A stretch of DNA of 28,834 nt, from contig JBGUSK010000033.1 of NCBI GenBank assembly GCA_045132495.1, positions 1 to 28,834 on the forward strand. The letters run 5' to 3'. Each line of letters opens with the position of its first letter. Positions within the stretch are counted from its first letter, which is position 1. The DNA comes from UBA11524 sp045132495. GTDB taxonomy: Bacteria; Bacillota; Clostridia; Christensenellales; Aristaeellaceae. The notes beneath the pieces were generated by a model, which had not been told where the DNA came from, did not search any database, and was given only the letters and a program-made list of their open reading frames with translations. This document shows, in pieces, positions 20,606 to 28,834 of the stretch. The translations under genes and the position numbers were made by a program.

Positions 20606-22063
20606 GTGCAGATATTTAATCCCTACCTGCCGGCTAATGAGTATATTCCTGATGGAGAACCTCGTGTATTTGGCGACAGGCTGTATGTCTATGGATCACA
20701 TGACCGGTTTGGCGCAGGAATCTTCTGCGTGAACGATTATGTATGCTGGTCAGCCCCGGTAAACGATCTGTCTGATTGGCGCTGTGAGGGCGTGATCTTC
20801 CGGAAAAAGCAGGATCCGGCAAATAAGACAGGCCTCAGACTGTTGTTTGCACCCGATGTGGTTCAGGGGCCTGATGGACGATATTATCTCTATTATGCCT
20901 ATGACTTCATGGGCATGATGGGTGTGGCAGTCAGCGATCGGCCTGAAGGACCGTTTGCCTATCATGGTCATGTGCGTTACCATGATGGAACCATCTGGGG
21001 CAATCGCAGAGGGGACGAATTCCCCTTTGATCCCGGTGTGCTGGTGGATGATGATGGCCGCGTGTATCTCTACTCAGGGTTTGCGACCAAGGTGCCATTT
21101 TTCATGAGCCGCTTCCGTAATCAGAAAAACAGCGGCGGTGTGGTCATGGAACTCGAGCAGGATATGCTGACCATCAAGACAGGTCCCAGGCTGCTCTTCC
21201 CGCGCAAGGGTAATCAGCCCGCTAAGGACTTCGTTGATCACGAGTTTTTCGAGGCCAGTTCCATCCGGAAAGTGGATGGCAAATACGTCTTTGTCTATTC
21301 ATCGGCGCATAATCATGAACTATGCTACGCAGTCAGTGATCATCCGATGGAGGGGTTCAGATTCGGCGGAACGCTTGTGGACATTGGAGATCTTTACCTG
21401 GATGGAAATACGGATGAGAAGCATGCCGTCAACTATCTGGGCAACACCCACGGCGGCATGGTGGAACTGGAGGGACAATGGTACATCTTCTACCACCGGC
21501 AGACCAATCAGCACTCCTACTCGCGCCAGGCTTGCGCTGAACCGCTGCGCCGAAAGGAAGACGGTGGGTTCCATCAGGCGGAGGTTACCTCCTGTGGGTT
21601 GAATCGCGGACCTCTTGCGGGCACAGGAGAATATGAAGCCAGAATTGCCTGCAACCTCTGGAGCAAGGAGGGCACCGCCCGTTACGATCAGAAATTCCCC
21701 AAAAAGCGACATCCTTACTTCACGCAGAAGGGGAAAGACGGCGACGAGCATGCGATCCAGTATATTGCCAATATGCGGGATGGTAGCGTGGCGGGTTTTA
21801 AGTATTTCGACTTCTGCTTTGCTGATGCAATTCGTGTAGCTGTGGGAGGAAAATGCAATGGTGTGCTGACTGTCTCAGACAGAAAGGATTTCAGTAATAT
21901 CGTTGCACAGATCCGCTTGGAGAATATTGAGGGGACCATGAATGCTGCAGCGCCAATGCGAGTAGATTCTGGAATCCGCCCCTTGTATTTCCGATTTGAA
22001 GGTGCAGGAGCAATGGATTTCTATTCGTTTGAATTGATAGAGAACCAAGCGATCATCATGTAA
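20606..22063 (+). CDS. GH43-family glycoside hydrolase, no signal peptide
   Basis: 485 residues from GTG 20606; AAAGGAGG lies 9 bases upstream and no ATG alternative fits. A five-bladed propeller of GH43 type: predicted base D16 in YIPDGEPRVF, pKa-modulating D84 in LFAPDVVQ and general acid E216 in HEFFEASSIRK. Residues ~350-485 look like a beta-sandwich carbohydrate-binding domain (SVAGFKYFDF, VDSGIRPLYFRFEGAGAMDF). Family activity is alpha-L-arabinofuranosidase or beta-xylosidase. It is probably intracellular, acting on imported oligosaccharides, although the next two genes encode cell-surface or secreted enzymes. First gene of the operon. Confidence 0.88.
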   Translation: MQIFNPYLPANEYIPDGEPRVFGDRLYVYGSHDRFGAGIFCVNDYVCWSAPVNDLSDWRCEGVIFRKKQDPANKTGLRLLFAPDVVQGPDGRYYLYYAYDFMGMMGVAVSDRPEGPFAYHGHVRYHDGTIWGNRRGDEFPFDPGVLVDDDGRVYLYSGFATKVPFFMSRFRNQKNSGGVVMELEQDMLTIKTGPRLLFPRKGNQPAKDFVDHEFFEASSIRKVDGKYVFVYSSAHNHELCYAVSDHPMEGFRFGGTLVDIGDLYLDGNTDEKHAVNYLGNTHGGMVELEGQWYIFYHRQTNQHSYSRQACAEPLRRKEDGGFHQAEVTSCGLNRGPLAGTGEYEARIACNLWSKEGTARYDQKFPKKRHPYFTQKGKDGDEHAIQYIANMRDGSVAGFKYFDFCFADAIRVAVGGKCNGVLTVSDRKDFSNIVAQIRLENIEGTMNAAAPMRVDSGIRPLYFRFEGAGAMDFYSFELIENQAIIM

Positions 22064-22094
22064 GGCAGGCGCAAAAGTCCGAGGAGAGGTCAAT

Positions 22095-24995
22095 ATGGCG
22101 AAAGAGAAGAAAAACAAAAAAAGTCGTTCGATCAAAGTTTGGGCCATTGTTACGACATTCGTGCTGGTTGTGACGGTTGCGGGCAACATCCTGTGCACAA
22201 GTGTGTTCAATGGTTTTCTGGATATTTTCTTTGGCGGTGTGAGGCCTGAGTACGATACGGACGTTGTATCGATGTACCCGGCATCAGAGGCACAAAGCAA
22301 GGAGGAAGCACTGGCGAATGCACAAGCATTCAATGTTGAACTGGCGAAAGAAGGTTTTGTACTTCTGAAAAACCAGGATTCAGCGCTTCCGCTGAAAAGC
22401 GGCGCAAAGATTAGTATCTTTGGTAAAAACAGCGTGAATCTTTCCTATGGTGGCAGTGGTTCCGGCGGCTTTGATACCAGCAACAGCAAGAATCTGTATG
22501 ATAGCATGACGGCTGCAGGATTCCAGACAAATCCGACACTGAAAGCATTCTATGAAGACAATAATGCTTCCGGCCCGGTGCGCGAGGCCAATTCCAGCGA
22601 CCTGGACAGCGGAAGTAATCAACGGGTTGCGGTTGCTGAGACTCCACAGACGAAGTACACTGATGTTGTGAAAGCAAGCTATTCAGCGTACAACGATGCC
22701 GCACTTGTGGTCATTACCCGCATCGGTGGCGAAGGTTTCGATCTGCCCCGTTACCAGGGAACGACGCAGGGTGCGGTGAGCGCGGATAGCCATTACCTCG
22801 AACTGGATAAGAATGAGATTGATCTGCTTCAGGCAGTTTGTGATGCTGGGTTTGAACATGTGATTGTCATGTTTAACATTCCTTCCAGCTTTGAAGCGAC
22901 CTTCCTGACCGACCCGGATTACGCAGCTTTTGCAAACAAAATCGATGCGGCTGTATGGGTCGGCTTTACCGGAAGCACGGGCATCATGGCGCTGGGCGAT
23001 ATCCTCAATGGTACGGTGAATCCCTCGGGTCGCTTGGTGGATACCTGGGCAGCTGATTTCAGCAAGGATCCTACTTTCTATAACTTCGGGACTGGCGCAA
23101 CCGCTGACAGTACTGACAAGTATGATGCGGGTATGTACTACTCCGTTGACTATGAAGAAGGCATCTATGCCGGCTACCGTTACTATGAAACCCGCGGATT
23201 TACCGATGGGGAAGAATGGTACAAGAAAAATGTGGTATATCCCTTCGGTTACGGCCTGAGCTACACGACTTTTGATTGGAAGGTGAACGAGCCGGACAAA
23301 ACGGAAATCTCAAAGGAGAGCGTCGTTCATATCGATGTGGATGTAACAAACACCGGCAGTGTGGCTGGTAAGGATGTTGTGCAGCTGTATGCAAGCGCTC
23401 CCTACTATGATGGCGGGATTGAAAAGGCGCACAAGGTACTGGTTGGTTATGCCAAAACCAAGCTCCTGCAGCCTGGTGAGAAGGATACTGTGACGGTAAC
23501 CTTCGATCCTTACAATGCAGCAAGCTATGACTATAATGACGCGAATGCGAACGGCTTTGCAGGATATGAGCTGGAAAAGGGCGACTATACGCTGTATGTC
23601 TCCCGCAATGCGCACGAAGAAGCGGCGGCTGTTGTCTGTACGTTGGTTGCTGACATCCGCTATGAATCGGATCCGACGACCGGCAATACAGTCGAAAACC
23701 GCTACACCGGCATAGACGGCGTGCTTGACAGTGACTGGCAGCTTTCGACAAAGCTCAGTCGGATGGACTGGGAAGGCACCTGGCCTACGCCTCAGACCGC
23801 TGCAGAGCATGCAGGCACAGAGCGTCTCTATGCGGAAATCAAGGATATTGAGCCCAATAATCCCACGAATTTTGATGCGCTTCCCTATCCTTGGTTCGGG
23901 GAGAAGGTGACGGTCAAGCTCCGTGACTTGTTGCCTGGAAAAACACCCGATACAACCTACGAGGCGATTGTGGACTATGATGATCCTCGCTGGACGGCAA
24001 TCATTGAGGCTTGCACCGATGAGGAGTTGCTGAATCTGATCAACTATGGCGCATACCATACTGTGCCAATTGAGTCGATCGGGCTTCCTGCGACCATCCA
24101 CGGTGATGGCCCTGGCGGCTTTACGTGCTTCCTGAATAAGGAGCAGATTAGCGGCACTTGTCAGTATGTGAGCGAACCAGTGATGGCTGCTACTTGGAAC
24201 ATCGAACTGATGGAGGAACTTGGCCGTAAGATCGGCGAAGAAGGTATCTTCGGTGATAAAGCAACGGGTATGCCGTATTCCAGTATCTATGCTCCTGGTG
24301 TCAACATCCATCGAAGCCCCTTCGGTGGACGCTGTTCGGAATACTTCTCTGAAGATCCCTATATTTCTGGTATGATGGCGGGTGCTGAAATTCGCGGCAT
24401 GCAAGAAAAGGGCGTCATCCCCATGGTGAAGCACTTTGCTGCCAATGAGCAGGAAACACATCGCTCTATCGGTGGTAATCTGAGCTGGCTGACCGAGCAG
24501 GCGCTGCGCGAGATCTACCTGAAGTCCTTTGAACTTGCTGTCAAAACCGGTGAAAGCCGTGGCTTGATGTCCTCCTTCAACCGTATTGGTACCCGCTGGA
24601 CTGGTGGCGATTACCGCCTGCTGACTGAAATCCTGCGCGATGAGTGGGGCTTCCGCGGTACTGTGATTTGTGACTTCAACACCATTCCGCAGTACATGAT
24701 CCCCAAACAGATGTACTATGCCGGCGGCGATCTGGACTTGGCAACGCTTGCCTCCAGTATGTGGACGACCTGCGACGTCAGCAGCAGTTCTGATGCGATT
24801 GTGCTGCAGACTGCAGCCAAGAATGTGCTCTACAGCCTGGTCAACAGCAATGCAATGAATGCGGAGGTCATTGGCTATAAGCCTGCAATCTGGCGCGTAG
24901 CTATGTACATCATTGATGTGGTAGTGGCAGCTCTGCTTATTACCTGGGGCGGAGTGGTGATTCTCAAGAGCAGGAAGAAGAAAACTGCTCCGTGA
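22095..24995 (+). CDS. Membrane-anchored GH3 glycosidase with reversed domain order
   Basis: 966 residues. Domain order is the reverse of a standard GH3: the alpha/beta sandwich first (~80-400, acid/base candidate E213 in TRIGGEGFDLPR; PFGYGLSYTTF at its end), then a fibronectin-III-like domain, then the TIM barrel (~620-900, MVKHFAANEQET, nucleophile candidate D860 in VICDFNT). Reversed order is known in rumen Clostridial beta-glucosidases. A basic N-terminus with a transmembrane helix (~14-35) and a second helix near the C-terminus (~930-955, then KSRKKK) anchor it at both ends with the catalytic part outside. GAGGAGAGG precedes the ATG. Confidence 0.9.
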   Translation: MAKEKKNKKSRSIKVWAIVTTFVLVVTVAGNILCTSVFNGFLDIFFGGVRPEYDTDVVSMYPASEAQSKEEALANAQAFNVELAKEGFVLLKNQDSALPLKSGAKISIFGKNSVNLSYGGSGSGGFDTSNSKNLYDSMTAAGFQTNPTLKAFYEDNNASGPVREANSSDLDSGSNQRVAVAETPQTKYTDVVKASYSAYNDAALVVITRIGGEGFDLPRYQGTTQGAVSADSHYLELDKNEIDLLQAVCDAGFEHVIVMFNIPSSFEATFLTDPDYAAFANKIDAAVWVGFTGSTGIMALGDILNGTVNPSGRLVDTWAADFSKDPTFYNFGTGATADSTDKYDAGMYYSVDYEEGIYAGYRYYETRGFTDGEEWYKKNVVYPFGYGLSYTTFDWKVNEPDKTEISKESVVHIDVDVTNTGSVAGKDVVQLYASAPYYDGGIEKAHKVLVGYAKTKLLQPGEKDTVTVTFDPYNAASYDYNDANANGFAGYELEKGDYTLYVSRNAHEEAAAVVCTLVADIRYESDPTTGNTVENRYTGIDGVLDSDWQLSTKLSRMDWEGTWPTPQTAAEHAGTERLYAEIKDIEPNNPTNFDALPYPWFGEKVTVKLRDLLPGKTPDTTYEAIVDYDDPRWTAIIEACTDEELLNLINYGAYHTVPIESIGLPATIHGDGPGGFTCFLNKEQISGTCQYVSEPVMAATWNIELMEELGRKIGEEGIFGDKATGMPYSSIYAPGVNIHRSPFGGRCSEYFSEDPYISGMMAGAEIRGMQEKGVIPMVKHFAANEQETHRSIGGNLSWLTEQALREIYLKSFELAVKTGESRGLMSSFNRIGTRWTGGDYRLLTEILRDEWGFRGTVICDFNTIPQYMIPKQMYYAGGDLDLATLASSMWTTCDVSSSSDAIVLQTAAKNVLYSLVNSNAMNAEVIGYKPAIWRVAMYIIDVVVAALLITWGGVVILKSRKKKTAP

Positions 24996-25010
24996 GGTGC
25001 TTTATCAACG

Positions 25011-25039
25011 TTAATTACCGTCAGGAAAGACGGAATTAA
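25011..25039 (+). other. Intercistronic hairpin between the two reversed GH3 genes
   Basis: TTAATT (25011-25016) and CCGTC (25018-25022) pair with GACGG (25029-25033) and AATTAA (25034-25039), one bulged A. No T-run follows and the next Shine-Dalgarno is about 10 bases on. It may protect or process the mRNA so that the downstream gene is made in larger amounts. Confidence 0.55.
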
Positions 25040-25060
25040 ATAATGGAAGGAGAATGGACC

Positions 25061-28000
25061 ATGACAAAACGACTCAGTAGAACAGCTCGATTCATCAGTT
25101 TCCTGCTTGTTCTAGCCCTCCTTCTCACTACGGTTGGTTCCGCAGCCGTGGCAGAGGAGACGTTGATTGTGCCTGTCGGGACTACGTCCGGTGCGATTGG
25201 TGCAAATGGCGTGTTCTACGCTGACTACGATACCTTTGAGGAGTTGGAAGAAGCCGGCCGTGAGGTTGCGGTGGAGATTACTTCCGAAGGTATCACCCTG
25301 CTGAAGAACGACAACGGCGCTCTTCCTCTGAAGACGGAGAAGAAGGTGACCGTATTCGGTTCTACTGCAGCGAACTACGTGCATAGCGGTTCTGGTTCTG
25401 GTGCTGGCAGCCCTGGCACGAACGGCATTCCCCAGACCACTGTGATGGAAGCTCTGCAGATGGGCGGCTTCAAGGCCAACCCCAAGACGCTGAACATGTA
25501 TGCCCGTGCTTCTTCTTCCATCGAGCTTGGCATGGAATACTACACCGGCGCTGTGACTTCCACCTACAAGAACTATGATGACGCTGTGATTCTGTGGCTC
25601 TCCCGCACCGCCGGCGAGGCTGGCGAAATGCCCTCTCATGACGTAGCGGGCCACAGCGATCCTACGGATCATAACCTGATGCTCCAGGATAATGAAAAGC
25701 TGCTCATCAAGCACATCAAGGAATACTTCCCTGAGCAGAAGATCATTGCCATCATCAACTCCAGCAACATCATGCAGATCCCGGAACTGGCCGAAGCCAA
25801 GACCGCGGATAACTACGGCGTTGACGCCATCCTGTGGGTTGGCGGCCTGGGTAACAATGGTATCGATGCGCTGGGCGGCATTCTGAACGGCAGCATCAAT
25901 CCTTCTGGTCACACCGTTGATCTGTGGGCGAAGGACTTTACCAAGATGCCTACTTGGACCAATGTTCTGGACGGAACCCAGCACATTGACGAGAACGGCG
26001 ACCGCATGAATGCCCGCTTCTACTACAATGGCGAGCAGACTGGCTACTACTCTGTGGAATACCGCGAAGGTATCTACATGGGCTATCGCTACTACGAGAC
26101 CAAGGCGGACGATATGGATGCTGCGGTTGCGGGCAGCGGTGAGACCTGGTACAATGAAGAAGTGCTCTTCCCCTTCGGCTATGGCCTGAGCTACACTAAC
26201 TTCGAGTGGAAGTTGGAGGATGTGGCTAAGACTGCTCAGATCGATGCGGCGAATCGTACGGTGACCATCAAGGTTGCTGTTACCAACACTGGCGATGTGG
26301 CAGGCAAGGATGTTGTTCAGGTTTATGTCAATCCCCCCTACACCAAGGGCGGCATTGAAAAGGCATCTGCCAACCTGGTTGGCTATGCAAAGACCAAGCT
26401 CCTCCAGCCTGGTGAGACTGAAGTGGTGACTGTGCAGTTTGCTGCGCAGGATATGGCCAGCTTCGACTGGAATGATGCCAATGCCAATGGCTACCTGGGC
26501 TACGAACTGGAAGCCGGCGACTACATCATCTCCATCAATCAGGACTCTCATACCATCGTGGACAGCGTCGTCCGTACTGTGGCTGAAACCATTAAGTGCG
26601 AAACTGACCTGGTCACTGGCAGCGTCATTGAGCCTCTGTTTGTTGATCAGTTCACCACCGTCAACGACAGCCTGCTCAACAATATGATCTCCCGCGCAAC
26701 TGGTCTGGAACAGCCCAAGAATGCTTCTGTGGCTGACCGTACCCTGACCGACGAACAGTTCCAGCGTCTCGAGGGTCAGCTGACCTATCGTTCCTACGAC
26801 GATAAGGAGACTGATCCCTGGTATGTGACCTCCGTCCCGGCCAACTGGACCCAGGCGGTGGAGCATGCTCCCGATTTCAGCGATGTGACTGTTAAGCTGG
26901 CTGATATGGCTGGTATCACCTACAATGAGTCCACCATCGTGGACGGCGTTGTGACCGTGGGCGCTGAGAATGCTGAGAACACCCAGAAGTGGGATCAGTT
27001 CATGAATCAGTTGACCTGGCAGGAACTGTGCGATATCTGCAATGCTGGTACCGGTACGCTGGCTCTGCCCAGCATCGGCAAGGAAGCTGATAGCTCTACC
27101 GAAGGCCCGATCCAGATTGCTGGCGGCACGATGTTCCCCTCCAATCCGATCCTGGCTGCGACCTGGAATCCCGAACTGGCTTACAAGGAAGGCCTGATCT
27201 TCGGTAATGAAGCGCTGTTCCTGGGTGCCAACGAATGGCATGGCCCCGCGATGAATACTCATCGTCATCCGCTGTGCGGCCGTAACTTTGAGTACTACTC
27301 TGAGGACGGCGTGCAGGCTGCCTACATTGCTATGCAGGTGGTTAAGGGCGCGACTGAAAAGGGCCTGCTGACCTATCTGAAGCACTTCTTCCTGAATGAC
27401 CAGGAATCTCACCGTATGGATGGCGGCGGCGTTGCGACCTTCGCGACCGAGCAGGCCATGCGTGAGATCTACCTCAAGCCCTTCGAGTATGTGGTGAAGT
27501 ACGGCGGCACCGCTGGCATCATGAGCTCCTTCAACCGTCTGGGTTGGGAAGTTGCTGGTACCCATTGGGTTTCTCACCGCGAACTGCTCCGTAAGGAATG
27601 GGGCTTCCGTGGCGCAACCGTCACCGACGCATGGGTGAAGGACTACTGCCCTGCCGATCTGCTGGTCCGTGCAGGCGACGAAGCTCCCCTGGGCATCGCT
27701 TCCAGCTACCCGATGAACTCTCTGCACTATGGCCAGTGGGATGCTACCCAGCGCGATGGTCTGGGCAATGTGCTGGTGGCCGAAAGTGACGAAGCCGAAA
27801 AGGTAAAGAGCTACACCGTTCCTTCCCTGACTCACTATTACGCTGTACGTCGCTCTGCGCAGGCTATCCTGTACACCCGAGTGAACTCCAGCGCAAACAA
27901 CAATGGCTTTGTTGCCGGTGCAATTGAGCTGAACACTGCGTTTGATATCGAGAAGAGCAATTCCTTCAAGATCACCATGCCCGGTTTCATTGATGCTGTC

Positions 28001-28744
28001 TTTAGCATGGATGAGGCTGAAATGGCGAAGCTGCCGGCAGGTGTTACGTTCGACCCCGTGAAGTCTACCGTGTCCGGCACTCCCGCTGCTGATGCGATCG
28101 GTGACTATGAGGTTAAGGTCAACGTTGACTGCGATGGCGGCCGCGTTTCCTCCTACGTGACGCTCAAGCTGAAGGTTCAGGATAAGTGGCACGTAAATGG
28201 CGTCGGTATTGAGAACAATCTGGTTACCGTGGAAGCCGGCAAGGAAACCAACCTGGTGTTCGACTGTCCCGCTTACGCGTACAGCACTGGCGGCTATGAA
28301 GGTCGTTACTGCCTGGTTGGCTATGGCTACGACGAGGAAGGCACTGCCTGGTCCTTCAACGAGGATCGTTTCTTCGCTGACCTGGTTGCCCAGGACAAGG
28401 ATTCTCTGGTTGAAGTGTTCATGGTGTCCTTCGATCTCTACGTCAATGGCGAGAAGATCGAGGAAGGACAGTCCTTCAACGGCCTGAAGTTCACGCAGGT
28501 TGTTGAAGAGTGGATCGGCCAGGGTGTTGCCAAGGGCTTTGCGACCAAGGGCTATGACATTGTCACTGGCGCGAAGCTGGAAGGTACTCCCGCTGAGGCT
28601 GGTACTTATGCGGTAAAGGTTGTCATTAATGCGCCCATGGCTGGTTCTAAGTTTGCGGGCAGCTATATGGCACTGTTCCCCTCCGCGTATGGCACTGCTC
28701 ATATGACCACCTTCGAAAAGGAATTCACCATTGAAGTGAAATAA
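25061..28744 (+). CDS. Secreted GH3 glycosidase with reversed domain order
   Basis: 1227 residues from the ATG at 25061 (AAGGAG 8 bases upstream). A signal peptide is clear: basic MTKRLSRTAR, hydrophobic core, likely cleavage after AVA at ~31. Then come the alpha/beta sandwich (acid/base candidate E186 in SRTAGEAGEMP), a fibronectin-III-like domain (~395-500), the TIM barrel (~640-960, YLKHFFLNDQES, nucleophile candidate D856 in TVTDAWVKD) and ~270 C-terminal residues with Ig-like repeats (LPAGVTFDPVKSTVSGTPAA). No C-terminal anchor or sorting signal is seen. Codon use is strongly restricted compared with its neighbours, suggesting high expression. About 40 percent of the barrel looks shared with the preceding gene by eye, so the pair arose by duplication. 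Confidence 0.9.
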   Translation: MTKRLSRTARFISFLLVLALLLTTVGSAAVAEETLIVPVGTTSGAIGANGVFYADYDTFEELEEAGREVAVEITSEGITLLKNDNGALPLKTEKKVTVFGSTAANYVHSGSGSGAGSPGTNGIPQTTVMEALQMGGFKANPKTLNMYARASSSIELGMEYYTGAVTSTYKNYDDAVILWLSRTAGEAGEMPSHDVAGHSDPTDHNLMLQDNEKLLIKHIKEYFPEQKIIAIINSSNIMQIPELAEAKTADNYGVDAILWVGGLGNNGIDALGGILNGSINPSGHTVDLWAKDFTKMPTWTNVLDGTQHIDENGDRMNARFYYNGEQTGYYSVEYREGIYMGYRYYETKADDMDAAVAGSGETWYNEEVLFPFGYGLSYTNFEWKLEDVAKTAQIDAANRTVTIKVAVTNTGDVAGKDVVQVYVNPPYTKGGIEKASANLVGYAKTKLLQPGETEVVTVQFAAQDMASFDWNDANANGYLGYELEAGDYIISINQDSHTIVDSVVRTVAETIKCETDLVTGSVIEPLFVDQFTTVNDSLLNNMISRATGLEQPKNASVADRTLTDEQFQRLEGQLTYRSYDDKETDPWYVTSVPANWTQAVEHAPDFSDVTVKLADMAGITYNESTIVDGVVTVGAENAENTQKWDQFMNQLTWQELCDICNAGTGTLALPSIGKEADSSTEGPIQIAGGTMFPSNPILAATWNPELAYKEGLIFGNEALFLGANEWHGPAMNTHRHPLCGRNFEYYSEDGVQAAYIAMQVVKGATEKGLLTYLKHFFLNDQESHRMDGGGVATFATEQAMREIYLKPFEYVVKYGGTAGIMSSFNRLGWEVAGTHWVSHRELLRKEWGFRGATVTDAWVKDYCPADLLVRAGDEAPLGIASSYPMNSLHYGQWDATQRDGLGNVLVAESDEAEKVKSYTVPSLTHYYAVRRSAQAILYTRVNSSANNNGFVAGAIELNTAFDIEKSNSFKITMPGFIDAVFSMDEAEMAKLPAGVTFDPVKSTVSGTPAADAIGDYEVKVNVDCDGGRVSSYVTLKLKVQDKWHVNGVGIENNLVTVEAGKETNLVFDCPAYAYSTGGYEGRYCLVGYGYDEEGTAWSFNEDRFFADLVAQDKDSLVEVFMVSFDLYVNGEKIEEGQSFNGLKFTQVVEEWIGQGVAKGFATKGYDIVTGAKLEGTPAEAGTYAVKVVINAPMAGSKFAGSYMALFPSAYGTAHMTTFEKEFTIEVK

Positions 28745-28757
28745 GCAACGGAACAAT

Positions 28758-28796
28758 GGGCTCCGGCGGCTTTACCGCCACCGGAGCCCTATTTTG
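28758..28796 (+). terminator. Intrinsic terminator or attenuator after the secreted GH3 gene
   Basis: GGGCTCCGG (28758-28766) pairs with CCGGAGCCC (28781-28789), with extra pairing of CGG and CCG inside, then TATTTTG. The next gene starts 13 bases on, so read-through may be partial. Confidence 0.8.
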
Positions 28797-28808
28797 AGGA
28801 GAGTTAGT

Positions 28809-28834
28809 ATGAAAAAGACGATCAAACTTGTATG
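28809..28834 (+). CDS. Start of a further gene, cut by the window edge
   Basis: GAGGAG lies 7 bases before an ATG that begins MKKTIKLV, a typical signal-peptide start. Only 8 codons are visible, so nothing can be said of function; it may continue the glycosidase locus. Confidence 0.5.

Noticed and set aside
25112..28756. A 1214-codon open frame on the minus strand opposite the secreted GH3 gene
   Set aside because: It is a mirror of the GH3 codon bias, has no ribosome binding site or recognisable domain, and the sense protein has clear motifs and a signal peptide.

Overview
The window looks like Bacillota (class Clostridia) chromosomal DNA. Evidence: strong AGGAGG-type ribosome binding sites before nearly every gene, mid-range GC, an AgrA/AgrC-style LytTR/GHKL two-component system, and glycoside hydrolases of a kind common in gut and rumen Clostridia. 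The genus cannot be named from the sequence. It divides into host DNA (1 to ~1.3 kb), an inserted phage-like element (~1.3 to ~15.6 kb), and a host glycan-use locus (15.68 kb to the end).

Left host flank: the 5' end of a YeiH-type putative sulfate exporter gene (minus) and a divergent LysR regulator (plus), with palindromic operators between them.

Element: a tyrosine integrase with its own terminator lies at the left end. Inward are a truncated amidoligase-like protein, three consecutive HK97-fold capsid-like proteins of decreasing completeness, two paralogous small proteins, a primase/DUF927 helicase, a sigma-region-4-like protein and a DUF6076 protein, all on the minus strand. Next comes an iteron-flanked AT-rich stretch (11561-11780) that looks like a replication origin, then a two-gene plus-strand operon ending at a terminator. 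The right part is a GC-rich minus-strand cassette: a full amidoligase, three small proteins and a gamma-glutamylcyclotransferase. The right edge is a very GC-rich non-coding stretch with palindromes and purine runs that could be a packaging (cos-like) site. No portal, terminase, protease, tail or lysis gene is present, so this is not a normal prophage. A phage satellite, or a domesticated capsid element, fits better.

Two kinds of repeated control sequence tie the element together. A promoter-like motif (TTGACT or a variant, then a 17-base spacer ending in AGAG plus one base) occurs four times: before the integrase operon, the cyclotransferase, the amidoligase and the plus-strand operon. An 84-85 base hairpin leader occurs twice, directly before ribosome binding sites, with compensatory base changes in two stems.

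Right host flank: a cytoplasmic GH3 beta-glucosidase (minus), divergent from a LytTR response regulator and GHKL sensor kinase. These are followed by an apparent operon: a GH43 enzyme without a signal peptide, a membrane-anchored GH3 with reversed domain order, a secreted 1227-residue GH3 with the same reversed order, and the start of another gene. AgrA-like direct repeats 21 bp apart lie before the cytoplasmic GH3 and before the GH43 operon, suggesting that the two-component system controls this glycan-use locus.
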